A program made the position numbers and the translations under genes. A stretch of DNA of 64,000 bases. Origin: Saccharopolyspora galaxeae (GTDB taxonomy: Bacteria; Actinomycetota; Actinomycetes; Mycobacteriales; Pseudonocardiaceae). How positions within the stretch are numbered: position 1 is the first letter of the stretch; every line of letters begins with the position of its first letter. This document shows positions 7,979 through 17,336 of this stretch, piece by piece. The notes under the pieces were generated by a model that worked only from the letters and a program-made list of their open reading frames with translations, was not told where the DNA came from and searched no databases. The stretch is taken from positions 1-64,000 of the forward strand of contig NZ_JADDUE010000014.1 in NCBI RefSeq assembly GCF_016526145.1. The letters run 5' to 3'.

Positions 7979-10275
7979 GCACCGTGTGGCGCCGTGTGCC
8001 CGCAGTGCTCGGCATCCTGTTCCTGCTCACCGTGATGCCCACAGTGCTAGTGCTGTGCACCCGGTGGTTCGACTGGCCCGCAGTGACGTGGCCACCGCTG
8101 CACTCCGGGTTCCTCGGCGCCTTCGAACCCGCCGACGTCCGCGCGTGGGCAGTAGCGACGTACCACGAGATCCGCCTCAGCCTCGGCATGGACGGCCTGC
8201 TGCTGGCCAGCTGCCTCCTGGCGCTCTGGGGCACCTGGCTGGTGATGATCTGCTGGCTAGTCACCGACACCGTAGCTCTGTTGCGCTTCGGCGTCCGCCG
8301 CCTGTGCGCCAACGGCCCCGACGGGGTCCGCGGCTGGATCACCGCCCTGGTCACCAGCACGGTCCTCGTCAGCACCGCCAGCCCCAGCCTCGCCGCAGCA
8401 GTACCTGCGAATCCGGTGGCGGCCAGTGCTCCCCGCCACCCCAGCGGCCCGCACCATGCCCCGCTGCCGGCGGCACCGGAGGCGGACGGGCCAGGCCCCG
8501 GCCCGTCCGCCTCCGGCCCCATGCTGCGCACCCACCGCGGCGATTCGCTGTGGGAGCTCGCGAAAATCCACCTCGGCGACGGCACCCGGTGGCGCGAGAT
8601 CACCGACCTCAACCCACACCTCTCGCCCGAACCGCAGTTCCTCCGCGCCGGCGACTGGCTCCGACTGCCCGACGACGCCGTACACACCGAGCCCGCACCG
8701 CTGCCGGACGGGGCTCGGTGGATCATCGTCGCCGACGGCGACACCCTCTCCAGCCTCGCCCAGCAACACCTCGGCGACCCCGACCGATGGCACGAAATTT
8801 TCGAGCTCAACCGCGGCCGCACCCAAGACGCCGACCGCACTCTGCGCAGGCCCGGCTTCCTCATGCCCGGCTGGCGTCTCGCCGTTCCGCCGACCGGCAC
8901 CAATGACTCCGATGCTGCGCATCTGCGACCGTCCACTGGGGAACCGGTATCGCTGCCGCTGCTCGCGCCCGAACCGGTCACTGCTGCACCGCAGCGGCCA
9001 ACCACCTCGCCGCAGCCGTCTGCGCACGGTCGCATTAAGCACGTGGACGTGGGCGTTTCGGCGGGAGTCGTGGCAGGAGTGTCTACGGCTGGAGCGCTGG
9101 GTGCTGTCGCCCTGGTCCACTACCAATTCCGCCGCCGACGCCCTCATCGCCGCACCAAGGCCGAGCCGCTCCCAACGATCTACCCGCTCCCGCTCGCCCA
9201 GCACCGACTAGCGACGAACATGTCCGCCGATGCCGACGACGAGGCCAACACCGACGTCGACGAAGACGAAGCCGACTGGTCACCAGGCAAGGGCCACCGT
9301 CCTGCGGCGAGCACCATCAGCACGCCGGCGAGCGCGGCACACAGGGAGCCTGCTGGCGAGCACAGCACCGCGCCGGCTCCCGAACAACCGGCGCAGGCAG
9401 CCTCCACGCCCACGGCTGCCTCGGGCGGCCAGCCCGTCGCCGGTGGCGGGTTGGAGATCGCGCGCACCACCCCGGGCACCTCGGAAGCGACCGGCGAGCC
9501 CGGTGCTGTTCCACTGGAGACCGCCATCGGGGACGGCCAGCGGTTGCGCATCACAATCTTCGGTCCACCGTGCCTGCACTACGTTCCGCAGGACGGCGCC
9601 GCGCTGCGGGAGGTGACCGATGCTTTGCAACCCCGGATGCGGGAGCTGCTGGTGTTTCTGGCTTTGCATCCGGGCGGCGTGAGCCGCGACGAGTTCATGG
9701 ACGCGCTCTGGGGCGAAGCGCCCACCAGCAACGCCTTCAACACCGCCCTGTCGCGGCTGCGTCGCACACTGGAAAAGATCGACCCGGAGCTGACCGATCT
9801 CGTGCAGGCCGCACCGGGCCGTTACCGGCTCGACCCCGACTTGGCCAGCGTGGACTACTGGCACTTCACCAGCGCCCTCGCGGCCCGGCGCACCGCGCAC
9901 ACTGACGCCGACCGTCACGTCGCCGACGAGCAGATCGTGGCCAGCTACCACGGCAGCATCGCACCAGGCATGGAAGCCGCGTGGGTCGAGCCGCTGCGCG
10001 AACACGCCCGCCGCGGCTTCCTCGACGCCGTCGCCTCCTGCGCCCGCGCCTGGCACCAGCACGATCCCGAGCGCACGCTGAGCCTGCTTGAAAACGCCCG
10101 CGACCTCGACCCGCTGCACGAACCTCTGTATCGCGACATCATGCGTTTGCAATCCCTGCTTGGGCACCGCGAATCAGTTCCACGCACCATGCGCCTGCTA
10201 GAATCCCGGCTCGCAGAGATTGGCACACGGCCCACCACCGGAACCCGCGAACTCGGCGCACGCCTCGCGCACTGA
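7975..10275 (+). CDS. Membrane protein with LysM repeats and a BTAD regulatory domain
   Basis: A 766-residue last gene of the Tad operon. Order: three or four N-terminal membrane segments (about 1-150); two LysM-like repeats (about 180-235, HRGDSLWELAKIHLG, and 245-300, ADGDTLSSLAQQHLG); a further membrane segment (about 355-385); a long low-complexity Ala/Pro/Glu linker; then a C-terminal region from LRITIFGPPCLHY. That region contains an OmpR-like winged helix (LHPGGVSRDEFMDALWG) and a BTAD helical repeat region as in SARP regulators. LysM predicts peptidoglycan binding on one side of the membrane and the winged helix implies the other, so it could link wall contact to gene control. That role is inference. 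Confidence 0.75.
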   Translation: MSTVWRRVPAVLGILFLLTVMPTVLVLCTRWFDWPAVTWPPLHSGFLGAFEPADVRAWAVATYHEIRLSLGMDGLLLASCLLALWGTWLVMICWLVTDTVALLRFGVRRLCANGPDGVRGWITALVTSTVLVSTASPSLAAAVPANPVAASAPRHPSGPHHAPLPAAPEADGPGPGPSASGPMLRTHRGDSLWELAKIHLGDGTRWREITDLNPHLSPEPQFLRAGDWLRLPDDAVHTEPAPLPDGARWIIVADGDTLSSLAQQHLGDPDRWHEIFELNRGRTQDADRTLRRPGFLMPGWRLAVPPTGTNDSDAAHLRPSTGEPVSLPLLAPEPVTAAPQRPTTSPQPSAHGRIKHVDVGVSAGVVAGVSTAGALGAVALVHYQFRRRRPHRRTKAEPLPTIYPLPLAQHRLATNMSADADDEANTDVDEDEADWSPGKGHRPAASTISTPASAAHREPAGEHSTAPAPEQPAQAASTPTAASGGQPVAGGGLEIARTTPGTSEATGEPGAVPLETAIGDGQRLRITIFGPPCLHYVPQDGAALREVTDALQPRMRELLVFLALHPGGVSRDEFMDALWGEAPTSNAFNTALSRLRRTLEKIDPELTDLVQAAPGRYRLDPDLASVDYWHFTSALAARRTAHTDADRHVADEQIVASYHGSIAPGMEAAWVEPLREHARRGFLDAVASCARAWHQHDPERTLSLLENARDLDPLHEPLYRDIMRLQSLLGHRESVPRTMRLLESRLAEIGTRPTTGTRELGARLAH

Positions 10276-11110
10276 CCGAGGCATTCGATCGCGGCCTGTC
10301 TTTCAGTCCGTGTACATGGTTTGTTCCCGTTCCGGGGAGGATAAGGGCAACCCAGTGCGAGGCTTTTGCCATTCCGCGCTCGACACATTGTGCAGCCTGC
10401 CATGACTCGCTCGTTCATCGTAGTGAAAACGCGACAAATCTGGGATGGCTGCGAGAGAGGAATCGGTCGACGCGGCCTTGCGACGGGCTCTTACCGTCGC
10501 GCCGACCGGGATACCGGCCGGGGTACCAACCGGGGCGCCGTACGGGCAACCGCTTCAACACTCGCCCCGCCCCGGCGCCTCGCCCGCAGGTCACGTCTGC
10601 CACAGGTGGTTCCGACGGACACCCAGGCTCGTGCGTCCCGCACTGCGAAAGACACATCAGCGGCGCGCGGCACGACCCGCCCGCATCGCGGGAGACGCAA
10701 CAGCAGCGTTCCGTAGGACTCGCCCGATGCTGTCGGGTTAAGTAATCGAGGATACCCAGTGTGGTGTGTCCATACTCCTTCTTTTCATGATGCAGCTCGG
10801 CTGCCAGGTTTCTTTCTTGCCGGTCGCAGGGAGGCGATCTGCTCGGTTGACGGTTTTCTCGCGAGTCGTGTTTGTGCGCGCCGCCGCGTCGAATTCTGCC
10901 GACGAGGACACGGTTTCCACTGGTCATAGCGTCGGGGTTTGTTTACAGGAGGACCCGTTTGGAGGACTATTTGTGGTTGTGTGGCGGGTCGGTGCAGAGC
11001 TAGCTTTGAGTTGTTCGCGGGGATTCCCCGGGGTTTCAGAAAATGGCCCGGCTGGCGTGAGCTATGTCGGAAATCGGGCGCAGTGTGCGCATTCTGAGAG
11101 AGGACGAGGT
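10276..11110 (+). other. 835-base stretch without a convincing gene
   Basis: Lies between the Tad operon and the MoxR gene, which run the same way. ORFs on both strands are Arg/Pro-rich high-GC shadows with no recognisable protein. The 3' part is more AT-rich (about 10740-10990) and contains CAGGAGG near 10947. It probably holds the moxR promoter and leader, but no clear -35/-10 pair or terminator could be defined. Confidence 0.4.
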
Positions 11111-12403
11111 ATGCCTTCCACTAGTAGCAACAACGGGACCACCACCGCTGCGGCGTCGTCGGGGCGGTTGCGCAGTGGGCAGTTGCGGGCGCAGGTCGCG
11201 CAGGTGTTGGCCGATGACCGCACGGGTGAGCACAGCCCGCGGCAGGTGGCCGTGCGGTTGGATCGTTCGGCCGGGGCGGTGGGCAATGCGTTGGCGACGT
11301 TGGTCGAGCAGGGTGCGGCACAGGTGACCAGTACGGCGCCGGTGCGGTACAAGGCCACCCGCACGACCCGGAAGGCCGCGGCCGCCGCCCCGGCCAGCGC
11401 GGCAGGCGCGGGCACATCCGCCGCGGGTTCCACGGTCGCGCGGGCCGGTCAGTCCGCGCAGCCGGGCAAGTCCGGGCGATCTGCGGCCGGGAAGTCCGGC
11501 GGTGCGGCGGCATCCGCATCCACTCGCGGCACGTCCGCCACGGGCGCGGGCACGGCGTCCGGCGGGAAGTCTGCCTCGGCTGGGTCGGGTGCGGCGTCGG
11601 TGCCGGTGTCGGGTCCGGTGGCGCGGCCGAACGGGCAGCAGTATCACCCGCGCAAGCTCGCGGGGTTGCCGGATGTGACGGCGTTGCAGCGGTTGCGGGC
11701 CGCGGAGGTGCCGGTGCTGCTGTACGGCCCGCCCGGAACCGGGAAAACCGCCGTGGTCGAGGCCGCGTTCCCCGATGTGATCACGGTTGCCGGGGATGGG
11801 GATACCGCGGTGGCCGATCTGGTGGGTGAGTACACCCAAACCCCGGACGGGCGCTACGAATTCGTACACGGCCCGCTGGTCACCGCGATGCGGGAGGGCC
11901 GCCCGTTGTTTCTGGATGACGCCTCGCTGATCCCGCCGACGGTCCTAGCCGTGGTGTATCCCGCGATGGACGGGCGCCGGGAGGTCACGATCAAGGCCAA
12001 CGGCGGCGAGCGCGTCACCGCCGCGGACGGGTTCTACGTGATCGCCGGGCACAACCCCGGCGTACACGGGGCGATCGTGTCCGACGCGCTGTCGTCGCGG
12101 TTTTCCGCGCAGGTGCGGGTTTCCAGCGACTACGACCTCGCTCGGCAACTCAAGATCAACCCGAAGGCGGTGCGGACCGCGCTGAACTTGTCCACCAAGC
12201 AACAGCGGGGCGAGATCGGCTGGGCCCCGCAGCTGCGGGAACTGATCGCTTTCGACCGCATCGCCGCGGTGCTAGGTGCGGATGCGGCGGCCGGGAATTT
12301 GCTCAATCTCGCCCCGGAGGAGGACCGCGACACCGTGGCCGCCGTGGTCCGGACCGTGTTCGGCGGCACGGTGGCGCCCCTGGCCTTGGGCGATCGCATC
12401 TAG
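11111..12403 (+). CDS. MoxR-family AAA ATPase with N-terminal winged helix
   Basis: A 430-residue protein. About residues 15-75 form a winged-helix domain (SPRQVAVRLDRSAGAVGNAL). Next comes a long Ala/Gly/Ser linker, then a MoxR/AAA_5 module with Walker A GPPGTGKTAVVEA (about 207-219), Walker B PLFLDDASLIPP, and VIAGHNPG as sensor-1-like segment. MoxR ATPases act as chaperones, usually with a von Willebrand A partner; the next gene supplies one. ATG 11111 follows GAGGACGAGG; the longer ORF from 10766 has no support. Confidence 0.8.
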   Translation: MPSTSSNNGTTTAAASSGRLRSGQLRAQVAQVLADDRTGEHSPRQVAVRLDRSAGAVGNALATLVEQGAAQVTSTAPVRYKATRTTRKAAAAAPASAAGAGTSAAGSTVARAGQSAQPGKSGRSAAGKSGGAAASASTRGTSATGAGTASGGKSASAGSGAASVPVSGPVARPNGQQYHPRKLAGLPDVTALQRLRAAEVPVLLYGPPGTGKTAVVEAAFPDVITVAGDGDTAVADLVGEYTQTPDGRYEFVHGPLVTAMREGRPLFLDDASLIPPTVLAVVYPAMDGRREVTIKANGGERVTAADGFYVIAGHNPGVHGAIVSDALSSRFSAQVRVSSDYDLARQLKINPKAVRTALNLSTKQQRGEIGWAPQLRELIAFDRIAAVLGADAAAGNLLNLAPEEDRDTVAAVVRTVFGGTVAPLALGDRI

Positions 12404-12457
12404 TCCGTGATCTCTGGTCACCGTTCTTGTCCCGCTGCATGTAAGGAGATTCGCACG

Positions 12458-14230
12458 ATGAGTACGCATGTGATCGCCGACCCGACCGCCACCGGCACGA
12501 TGTCCGCCCCGCTGCGGCCGGACTGGTGGGCACTGTCGGCCGGGTTCACCGACGAAGCCCCGATCATCGCCGACCGCGATGACTTGATCGTGACGATCGC
12601 GCCCGGCGCCGGGCATGGGTCCCCGGCCTGTTTCCTGCCGCCGCACGCGTCGATCGAAATCGACGGGGCGCACCTGGGCGCGGTCGATCCCCGCACCGCC
12701 GACCCCGCCGACCCGGCTGATCGTGCCCGTTACGCGACCGCGTGGGGCCTGTTCACCCACGAATGCGCCCACGCCGCCCATTCCCGATGGGACCCGCCCA
12801 CCGGGGCACCAGCCGGGATCGCCGAGGCGGCGCTGTTGTTGGAAGAGTCCCGCATCGAAGCCGCCCATTTGGCCCGGCGCCCCGATGACCGGCATTGGCT
12901 GCGCGCGGCCACCCGCAACCTGATCCTCGACGACATGCCCACCACCACAACCGGCATGGACACGAACTCCGCGGCACGCGCAGCGGGGTTGCTGCTGGCA
13001 CGCCGCGACGCCGGGGTGCTCGACCACAGCGAAACCACGGCCATCACCAGCGTGATCCACAACATCCTCGGCACGTCCACACTGGACACTCTGCAGCAGT
13101 TGTGGCGGGAAGCCCACACCGTCGCCGACGACGACGCCGAGACCATGCTGGAGTTGGGCCGCCGCTGGTGCGCCGCGCTCGGCACCGACCCGGACACCGC
13201 CACCCACAGCGGCCCGGACACCACCAGCGCCAGCAGTTCGGACGGGGACAGGGACGGGCAGGCGGACCGGTCGCCGCTGGCTCGCATCGTGCAGGCCACC
13301 ACCTCGCTGATCGCGCACCACGTCGCCGACGAACCAGCACCGGACGGGGACACCGGGCCTGCGGCAGCGCAAGCCGCCCAGCAGGCCGCCGACCGCACCG
13401 CGCAGCAGCAGGCCCGCACGGCGGCACAGCAGGTGTTCGGCCGTGCTCCGGGCGGCACCCCCGCGGGCGGTACCGGCACGGCCGGAACCCGCACACCCAC
13501 CACCGGTGAGCGCCGCGCGGCCCGCACCCTGGCGCGGGCGCTGAGTACCGCCGGGGTCACCGAACGCCACACCACCCGCACCACCGTGGCGACCCCGCCC
13601 GGCCGGTTGCGGATGCGCGGCGCACTGGCCGCCGACGCCCAACGCGCCGCCGGACAGATCCCCACCGCCGAGCCGTTCACCCGCACCCACCGCCGCGCGG
13701 CGCCCGCCCCACCGTTGACGGTCGGCATCGCCTGCGACGCCAGCCTGTCCATGCAGCCCTACACCGGCGCGGTCGCCTCAGCGGCCTGGATCGTGGCCAA
13801 CGCCACCCGCCACACCAGCACACCCGCCCAATCCGCGACCGTCCTATTCGGACAGCACGTGCATCCGCTGACCCACCCCGGCAGCGCGCCGCGGCTGGTC
13901 ACCACGTTCGACTCCGAGGACTGCTATCACGACATTCCCCGGGCGATCCGGGCCCTGGACGGGTCCCTGGGCCTGTCCCAACCCGGGGCGGCGCGGCTGC
14001 TGGTGATCCTCAGCGACGGCGTGTTCGAACAGGACAACTACGACCAGGGACAACACGTGCTGGACCGGCTGCGGGCGGCCGGGTGCGGGCTGCTGTGGCT
14101 GGCCACCGACCCCGACTCCCGCCCCATGCGCGGCGCCACCGTGCACCAGCTCACCGACCCGGCCACCACCGCGACCGTCATCGGCCGTGCGGCCACCGCA
14201 GCCCTGCGCGCCACCGCCCGCCGCCACTAA
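12458..14230 (+). CDS. HExxH metallopeptidase-like and von Willebrand factor A protein
   Basis: A 590-residue partner of the MoxR ATPase. The N-terminal half contains HECAHAAHS (about 105-113), an HExxH zinc site, with EESRIEA about 28 residues on as a likely third ligand. A Thr/Ala/Asp-rich linker follows. The C-terminal half (about 420-590) is a VWA domain with the MIDAS motif DASLSM and LLVILSDGVFEQD. The layout resembles VWA-like metal-dependent peptidases paired with MoxR ATPases. AAGGAG precedes ATG 12458. Client and function are unknown. Confidence 0.75.
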   Translation: MSTHVIADPTATGTMSAPLRPDWWALSAGFTDEAPIIADRDDLIVTIAPGAGHGSPACFLPPHASIEIDGAHLGAVDPRTADPADPADRARYATAWGLFTHECAHAAHSRWDPPTGAPAGIAEAALLLEESRIEAAHLARRPDDRHWLRAATRNLILDDMPTTTTGMDTNSAARAAGLLLARRDAGVLDHSETTAITSVIHNILGTSTLDTLQQLWREAHTVADDDAETMLELGRRWCAALGTDPDTATHSGPDTTSASSSDGDRDGQADRSPLARIVQATTSLIAHHVADEPAPDGDTGPAAAQAAQQAADRTAQQQARTAAQQVFGRAPGGTPAGGTGTAGTRTPTTGERRAARTLARALSTAGVTERHTTRTTVATPPGRLRMRGALAADAQRAAGQIPTAEPFTRTHRRAAPAPPLTVGIACDASLSMQPYTGAVASAAWIVANATRHTSTPAQSATVLFGQHVHPLTHPGSAPRLVTTFDSEDCYHDIPRAIRALDGSLGLSQPGAARLLVILSDGVFEQDNYDQGQHVLDRLRAAGCGLLWLATDPDSRPMRGATVHQLTDPATTATVIGRAATAALRATARRH

Positions 14231-14250
14231 CCCCACCCACTGCCCGAGCC

Positions 14251-14290
14251 CGGTGCGGGGCCGACCACTTGGCTGGTCGGCCCCGCACCG
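14251..14290. terminator. Strong hairpin after the MoxR-VWA pair
   Basis: A perfect 17-bp inverted repeat (CGGTGCGGGGCCGACCA, then its complement after a six-base loop CTTGGC) begins 20 bases after the VWA stop. There is no T-run, but GC-rich I-shaped terminators without U tracts are common in actinomycetes. Confidence 0.65.
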
Positions 14291-14808
14291 CACTCGGTCA
14301 CCCCCGCCGCCCGCACCCCCAGTGGGTGCGGTGCCCGCGTACCGCCGATGGCGCACCGACACCGCCACACCCGGGCCGCGCGCCGGTTCCCGTGCGGGGC
14401 GGTGCCTGCTGCCCACGACCGACCGGGACGGCATAGCCCTGATCACGCCCTAACGCCCGCCGATCAACGACGAGGGCGGCAGGAACCGCCGGGGCGACCG
14501 GGTCGATAGACCGATCCGACCGGCCAGCGCGCGAACCTGGTTTCGGCGTGTCCCGGGCCCGGGCCCAGTGGTGCGGCCGCTGTTCCCGTCACCCGGTGCC
14601 GGGCTGGTGGCTCGCCCGGGGTTGCGGTGTCGGCGTGCGCAGGGCGCCACCTGCGGCCGGGCACGCGCCCGGGCGCCCTACGCGTGACGTGCCGGTGTGG
14701 CTGCCCCGGCGGGCACGGTGTGCAGCGTCGCGCGGGCCGCCCTGAATGCGCCTGTGCCCCGCCATCCCGGGCAGGGTGGCGGGGCACAGGTTCGCCGCGC
14801 GGGCGGGC
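14291..14808. other. Intergenic stretch without a supported gene
   Basis: About 520 bases between the hairpin after the VWA gene and the stop of the minus-strand gene at 14809. Very GC-rich. All ORFs are Arg/Pro/Gly shadows and no promoter can be picked out. It separates two convergent genes. Confidence 0.4.
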
Positions 14809-15729
14809 TTACTCGTCGAGGTCGGGGTCCGGGTCGTACGGGTGCAAGGAGGGAAGCGGCGCGGCATGGGGCAGCAGGCGCCGGTGAGCGCTGAGCAGCA
14901 GCCGCACGGTCGGTGTGATGATCTCGGGCCAGTCGGTGCCCAGATCCGGCCACTGGCCGACCAGGCGCCACTGGCCGTGTTCGCGGTGCAGCAGCCGCAC
15001 CGTCACCCGCGGCCCGCCTGGCCCCGGCGGATGCGCGATCGCCCGGACCACGACCGTGTCATCGAACCCCGGGTCTGGCGGGAGCGGCGCCCGGTGCCAC
15101 ACCCCGTACACAAACCCCGGCGGTGGCCCGCGGTGTTCGCCGGGTGGTTCGGACAGTTCCAGATCGGTGATCTCCAGCGCCCACATCTGCGTCGGCGTGC
15201 CCATCGGCGGGGCGATGAGCATCCCGGGATGCGCCAGCAGCACCTCGTCGTGGTCTCGATCCCACCGCCAGAGCGCCTCGTCGAACGGCGGCGGGTCATC
15301 GTGCGGCGGGTGCGCCACCGTCTCCGCGACGGTGGCCGCGATCGCGCCCGGCCAGTCAGGGCCGAGCGCGTCCACGCGCCGGACCACGCGCCAGCCCGCA
15401 CGGCCCTCCTGCACGATCACCACCTCGGTGGCCGTCTCGGACCGCTGCCGTGGCACGACCGCCACCCGCCGCCGTGCCGTTTCCGCTGAGCACAGTGGGC
15501 CGTGGCACCACTTCGCGGTCACCGCCGCTGGCGGGGCGGACTCGCGTTCGCCGGGCAACACCCCGGTGATCATCAGCACCCACGCGGACCGGGGCGGTTG
15601 CGGCGGCGGGACCCGCATTCCCCGGGCATACAGCAACACCTGCCCCTCCGGAACGGTAATCCGCGCGACCTGTCCGGCATCCGAATCGGTCTCCGCCGAC
15701 GCGGCGTGTAGGATCATTTCTGCATCCAT
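14809..15729 (-). CDS. Hypothetical protein
   Basis: A 306-residue soluble protein of unknown family, rich in Pro, Asp and Trp and acidic at the C-terminus. Two stretches look like a repeat: about 102-135 (VVIVQEGRAGWRVVRRVDAL, then GPDWPGAI) and about 240-280 (VRLLHREHGQWRLVGQWPDL, then GTDWPEII). This suggests an internally duplicated domain. ATG 15729 with GAGG upstream was chosen over the ORF start at 15801. It is convergent with the VWA gene. Confidence 0.6.
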   Translation of the reverse strand: MDAEMILHAASAETDSDAGQVARITVPEGQVLLYARGMRVPPPQPPRSAWVLMITGVLPGERESAPPAAVTAKWCHGPLCSAETARRRVAVVPRQRSETATEVVIVQEGRAGWRVVRRVDALGPDWPGAIAATVAETVAHPPHDDPPPFDEALWRWDRDHDEVLLAHPGMLIAPPMGTPTQMWALEITDLELSEPPGEHRGPPPGFVYGVWHRAPLPPDPGFDDTVVVRAIAHPPGPGGPRVTVRLLHREHGQWRLVGQWPDLGTDWPEIITPTVRLLLSAHRRLLPHAAPLPSLHPYDPDPDLDE

Positions 15730-15826
15730 AACTGACCTCGTTTCGCAGTGAGAGAATGGAGGAGGTTCCACCCACGCCTCCGGAAGAGAACCGTTCCCCA
15801 TGTGCGGAAACGGTCCGGCTGGGTGG

Positions 15827-16450
15827 TCATTCGTCGTCGGGGGCGATCGAGAACCGTTTCGGCGCGGCCTGGGTTTTGACCGCCACCTCCTCGGCAGCCA
15901 TCTTTTCCAGAGCGTTGTTCACCGCGCCGGAGGACCGGTTGAGGTCTTTGCCGATTTGACTCGGCCCGAATTCCTGCCCGGGTCGGTCGCGGAGATAGTC
16001 CTCGACCAGCCCGTACAGGCCGCCGGACTTGAGTCGTTCCGGCCGCCCGGCACTGGGCCCGGCCGAGGCCGGCGACTCGGGCTCCTCCGCGGCGCCAGCG
16101 TCGTCGTCGGCCGGGGCGTCGGCAGTCAGGGCCTCGGCGGGTTCGGGCGGTGTGTGGTCGTCCGGCGGTGGGGCGTCGTCCGGTTCGGCGGTGTCCGCGC
16201 CCGGTTCGTGCTGCTCGTCGGGGGTGTGGAGCCAGGTGGTGGCGGTGGTGTGGTCAGGGGCATCGTGGCGGATGATCAGCCCGGCTGCGGCCCAGCGAGC
16301 CAGGGCTTTGCCCGCCGTGGAACGACCCACCCCGGCCCCGGCCACGACCTGCGTGGTCGTCTGCGGCTGGGCGCTGAGCGTGTCCCAGATGCGGATCTCG
16401 GTGTCGGTACGCGGCCCACCATCGGCGGCGGTGTGCGTGTCGGCAGACAT
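15827..16450 (-). CDS. Protein with two winged-helix domains
   Basis: A 207-residue protein with an N-terminal helix-turn-helix (about 15-60, TTTQVVAGAGVGRSTAGKAL) and an acidic Pro/Ala linker. A C-terminal winged helix (about 145-205, FGPSQIGKDLNRSSGAVNNA) follows. That last segment resembles the N-terminal domain of the MoxR protein at 11111, which has SPRQVAVRLDRSAGAVGNAL, so the two may read the same DNA or interact. Start ATG 16450 follows GGAGAAGGG by seven bases. Probably a local regulator. Confidence 0.65.
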   Translation of the reverse strand: MSADTHTAADGGPRTDTEIRIWDTLSAQPQTTTQVVAGAGVGRSTAGKALARWAAAGLIIRHDAPDHTTATTWLHTPDEQHEPGADTAEPDDAPPPDDHTPPEPAEALTADAPADDDAGAAEEPESPASAGPSAGRPERLKSGGLYGLVEDYLRDRPGQEFGPSQIGKDLNRSSGAVNNALEKMAAEEVAVKTQAAPKRFSIAPDDE

Positions 16451-16816
16451 AACCATCCCTTCTCCGGAAATCGGTCCCACCGGCCGAGCATTCCCGTTCC
16501 CGAGCCGGTGGTGATGCGCACCCCGGATGTGCCCCCGGGAATGCGGCGCGTGGAAATCGCGCCCCACCAGGAACGCTCGCTTACCAGTCGATTGTCAAGC
16601 GATCCGTCCACCCAGACACGCATCTTGTTTTTCCGCCCTGGGAAAACGGGCCGGGGATACGCCCATCTGGGTCCGGTCAGCACGATTCAGGTTGACAATG
16701 CCACCGAAGCCGAGCGTTGCTGGGATGCGTCAGACATCAGCCCGCCGCTGTGTCGACACGTCCCGTATCCCTATTCCGCGCCGCCGCCATGCGTGGACAG
16801 AAAGAGAGCGTGTTTC
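16451..16816. promoter_or_regulatory. Divergent intergenic region with two outward TTGACA hexamers
   Basis: 366 bases between divergent genes. TTGACA occurs at 16692-16697 reading right, and its complement at 16593-16598 reading left. Both could be -35 elements. No good -10 hexamer is visible at 17 bases for either, so this is suggestive only. Confidence 0.35.
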
Positions 16817-17254
16817 ATGCCGGAATACACCTATGCCGTGCACGGGCTCGCGGCCGGTCTCGGCCGCGGTTTCAGTCTCGAAGCCGCCGCCGTGCGGCTG
16901 GCCGACGCGATCGGCGAACTCCGCGACGACGGGGACCTGCCCGCCCGGTTGCACACCCACACCGACATCAACCCGCACAGCCGCACCCTCACGCTGCGCG
17001 GCCGCGGGCTCTGCCCCGACGACGACCCGGACCGCACCGAGGCCCGCAGCGTGCTGGCCACGTTGTTCCAGCTGGCCAGCTTCCACAACATCGTGCCTCT
17101 CGACGAGACCACCCCGCCGCTGTTCACCGTGCGCATCGTGCTGCTGGACCGGCACGACCGGCCGTTCGCCGCGCTGGTCGGCGCCGGGATGGGCGAGACC
17201 GAACCGCTTCCCGCCGGAGCACCCTGGAACGAGACCACCAGCACCACGCCCTGA
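16817..17254 (+). CDS. Hypothetical protein
   Basis: A 145-residue soluble protein, family not recognised. The pattern looks like a small alpha/beta domain (MPEYTYAVHGLAAGLGRGFS, then a helix, then strands LTLRGRGLC and FTVRIVLLDRHDRP). ATG 16817 follows AAAGAGAG. It faces the cell wall hydrolase gene and shares a terminator with it. Confidence 0.55.
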   Translation: MPEYTYAVHGLAAGLGRGFSLEAAAVRLADAIGELRDDGDLPARLHTHTDINPHSRTLTLRGRGLCPDDDPDRTEARSVLATLFQLASFHNIVPLDETTPPLFTVRIVLLDRHDRPFAALVGAGMGETEPLPAGAPWNETTSTTP

Positions 17255-17278
17255 CCCGTCCCCGACCGCGAAAATCCG

Positions 17279-17308
17279 GGGTGTGGCGCGCAAAACCGCG
17301 CCACACCC
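17279..17308. terminator. Bidirectional terminator
   Basis: A 12-bp perfect stem (GGGTGTGGCGCG and complement, six-base loop CAAAAC) followed by TGTTTT on the plus strand. It lies between the convergent genes ending at 17254 and 17337. Confidence 0.8.
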
Positions 17309-17336
17309 TGTTTTGTGCTCCCTGCGGGCGGTCGTG

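Noticed and set aside
7975-10275. SARP activator of the metabolite cluster
   Set aside because: BTAD domain is present, but the protein is membrane-bound, lies in the Tad operon 22 kb away, and the cluster has its own MarR gene and operators.
10415-10927. 170-residue minus-strand ORF in the gap before the MoxR gene
   Set aside because: No ribosome site, Arg/Pro/Cys-rich composition and no recognisable fold.
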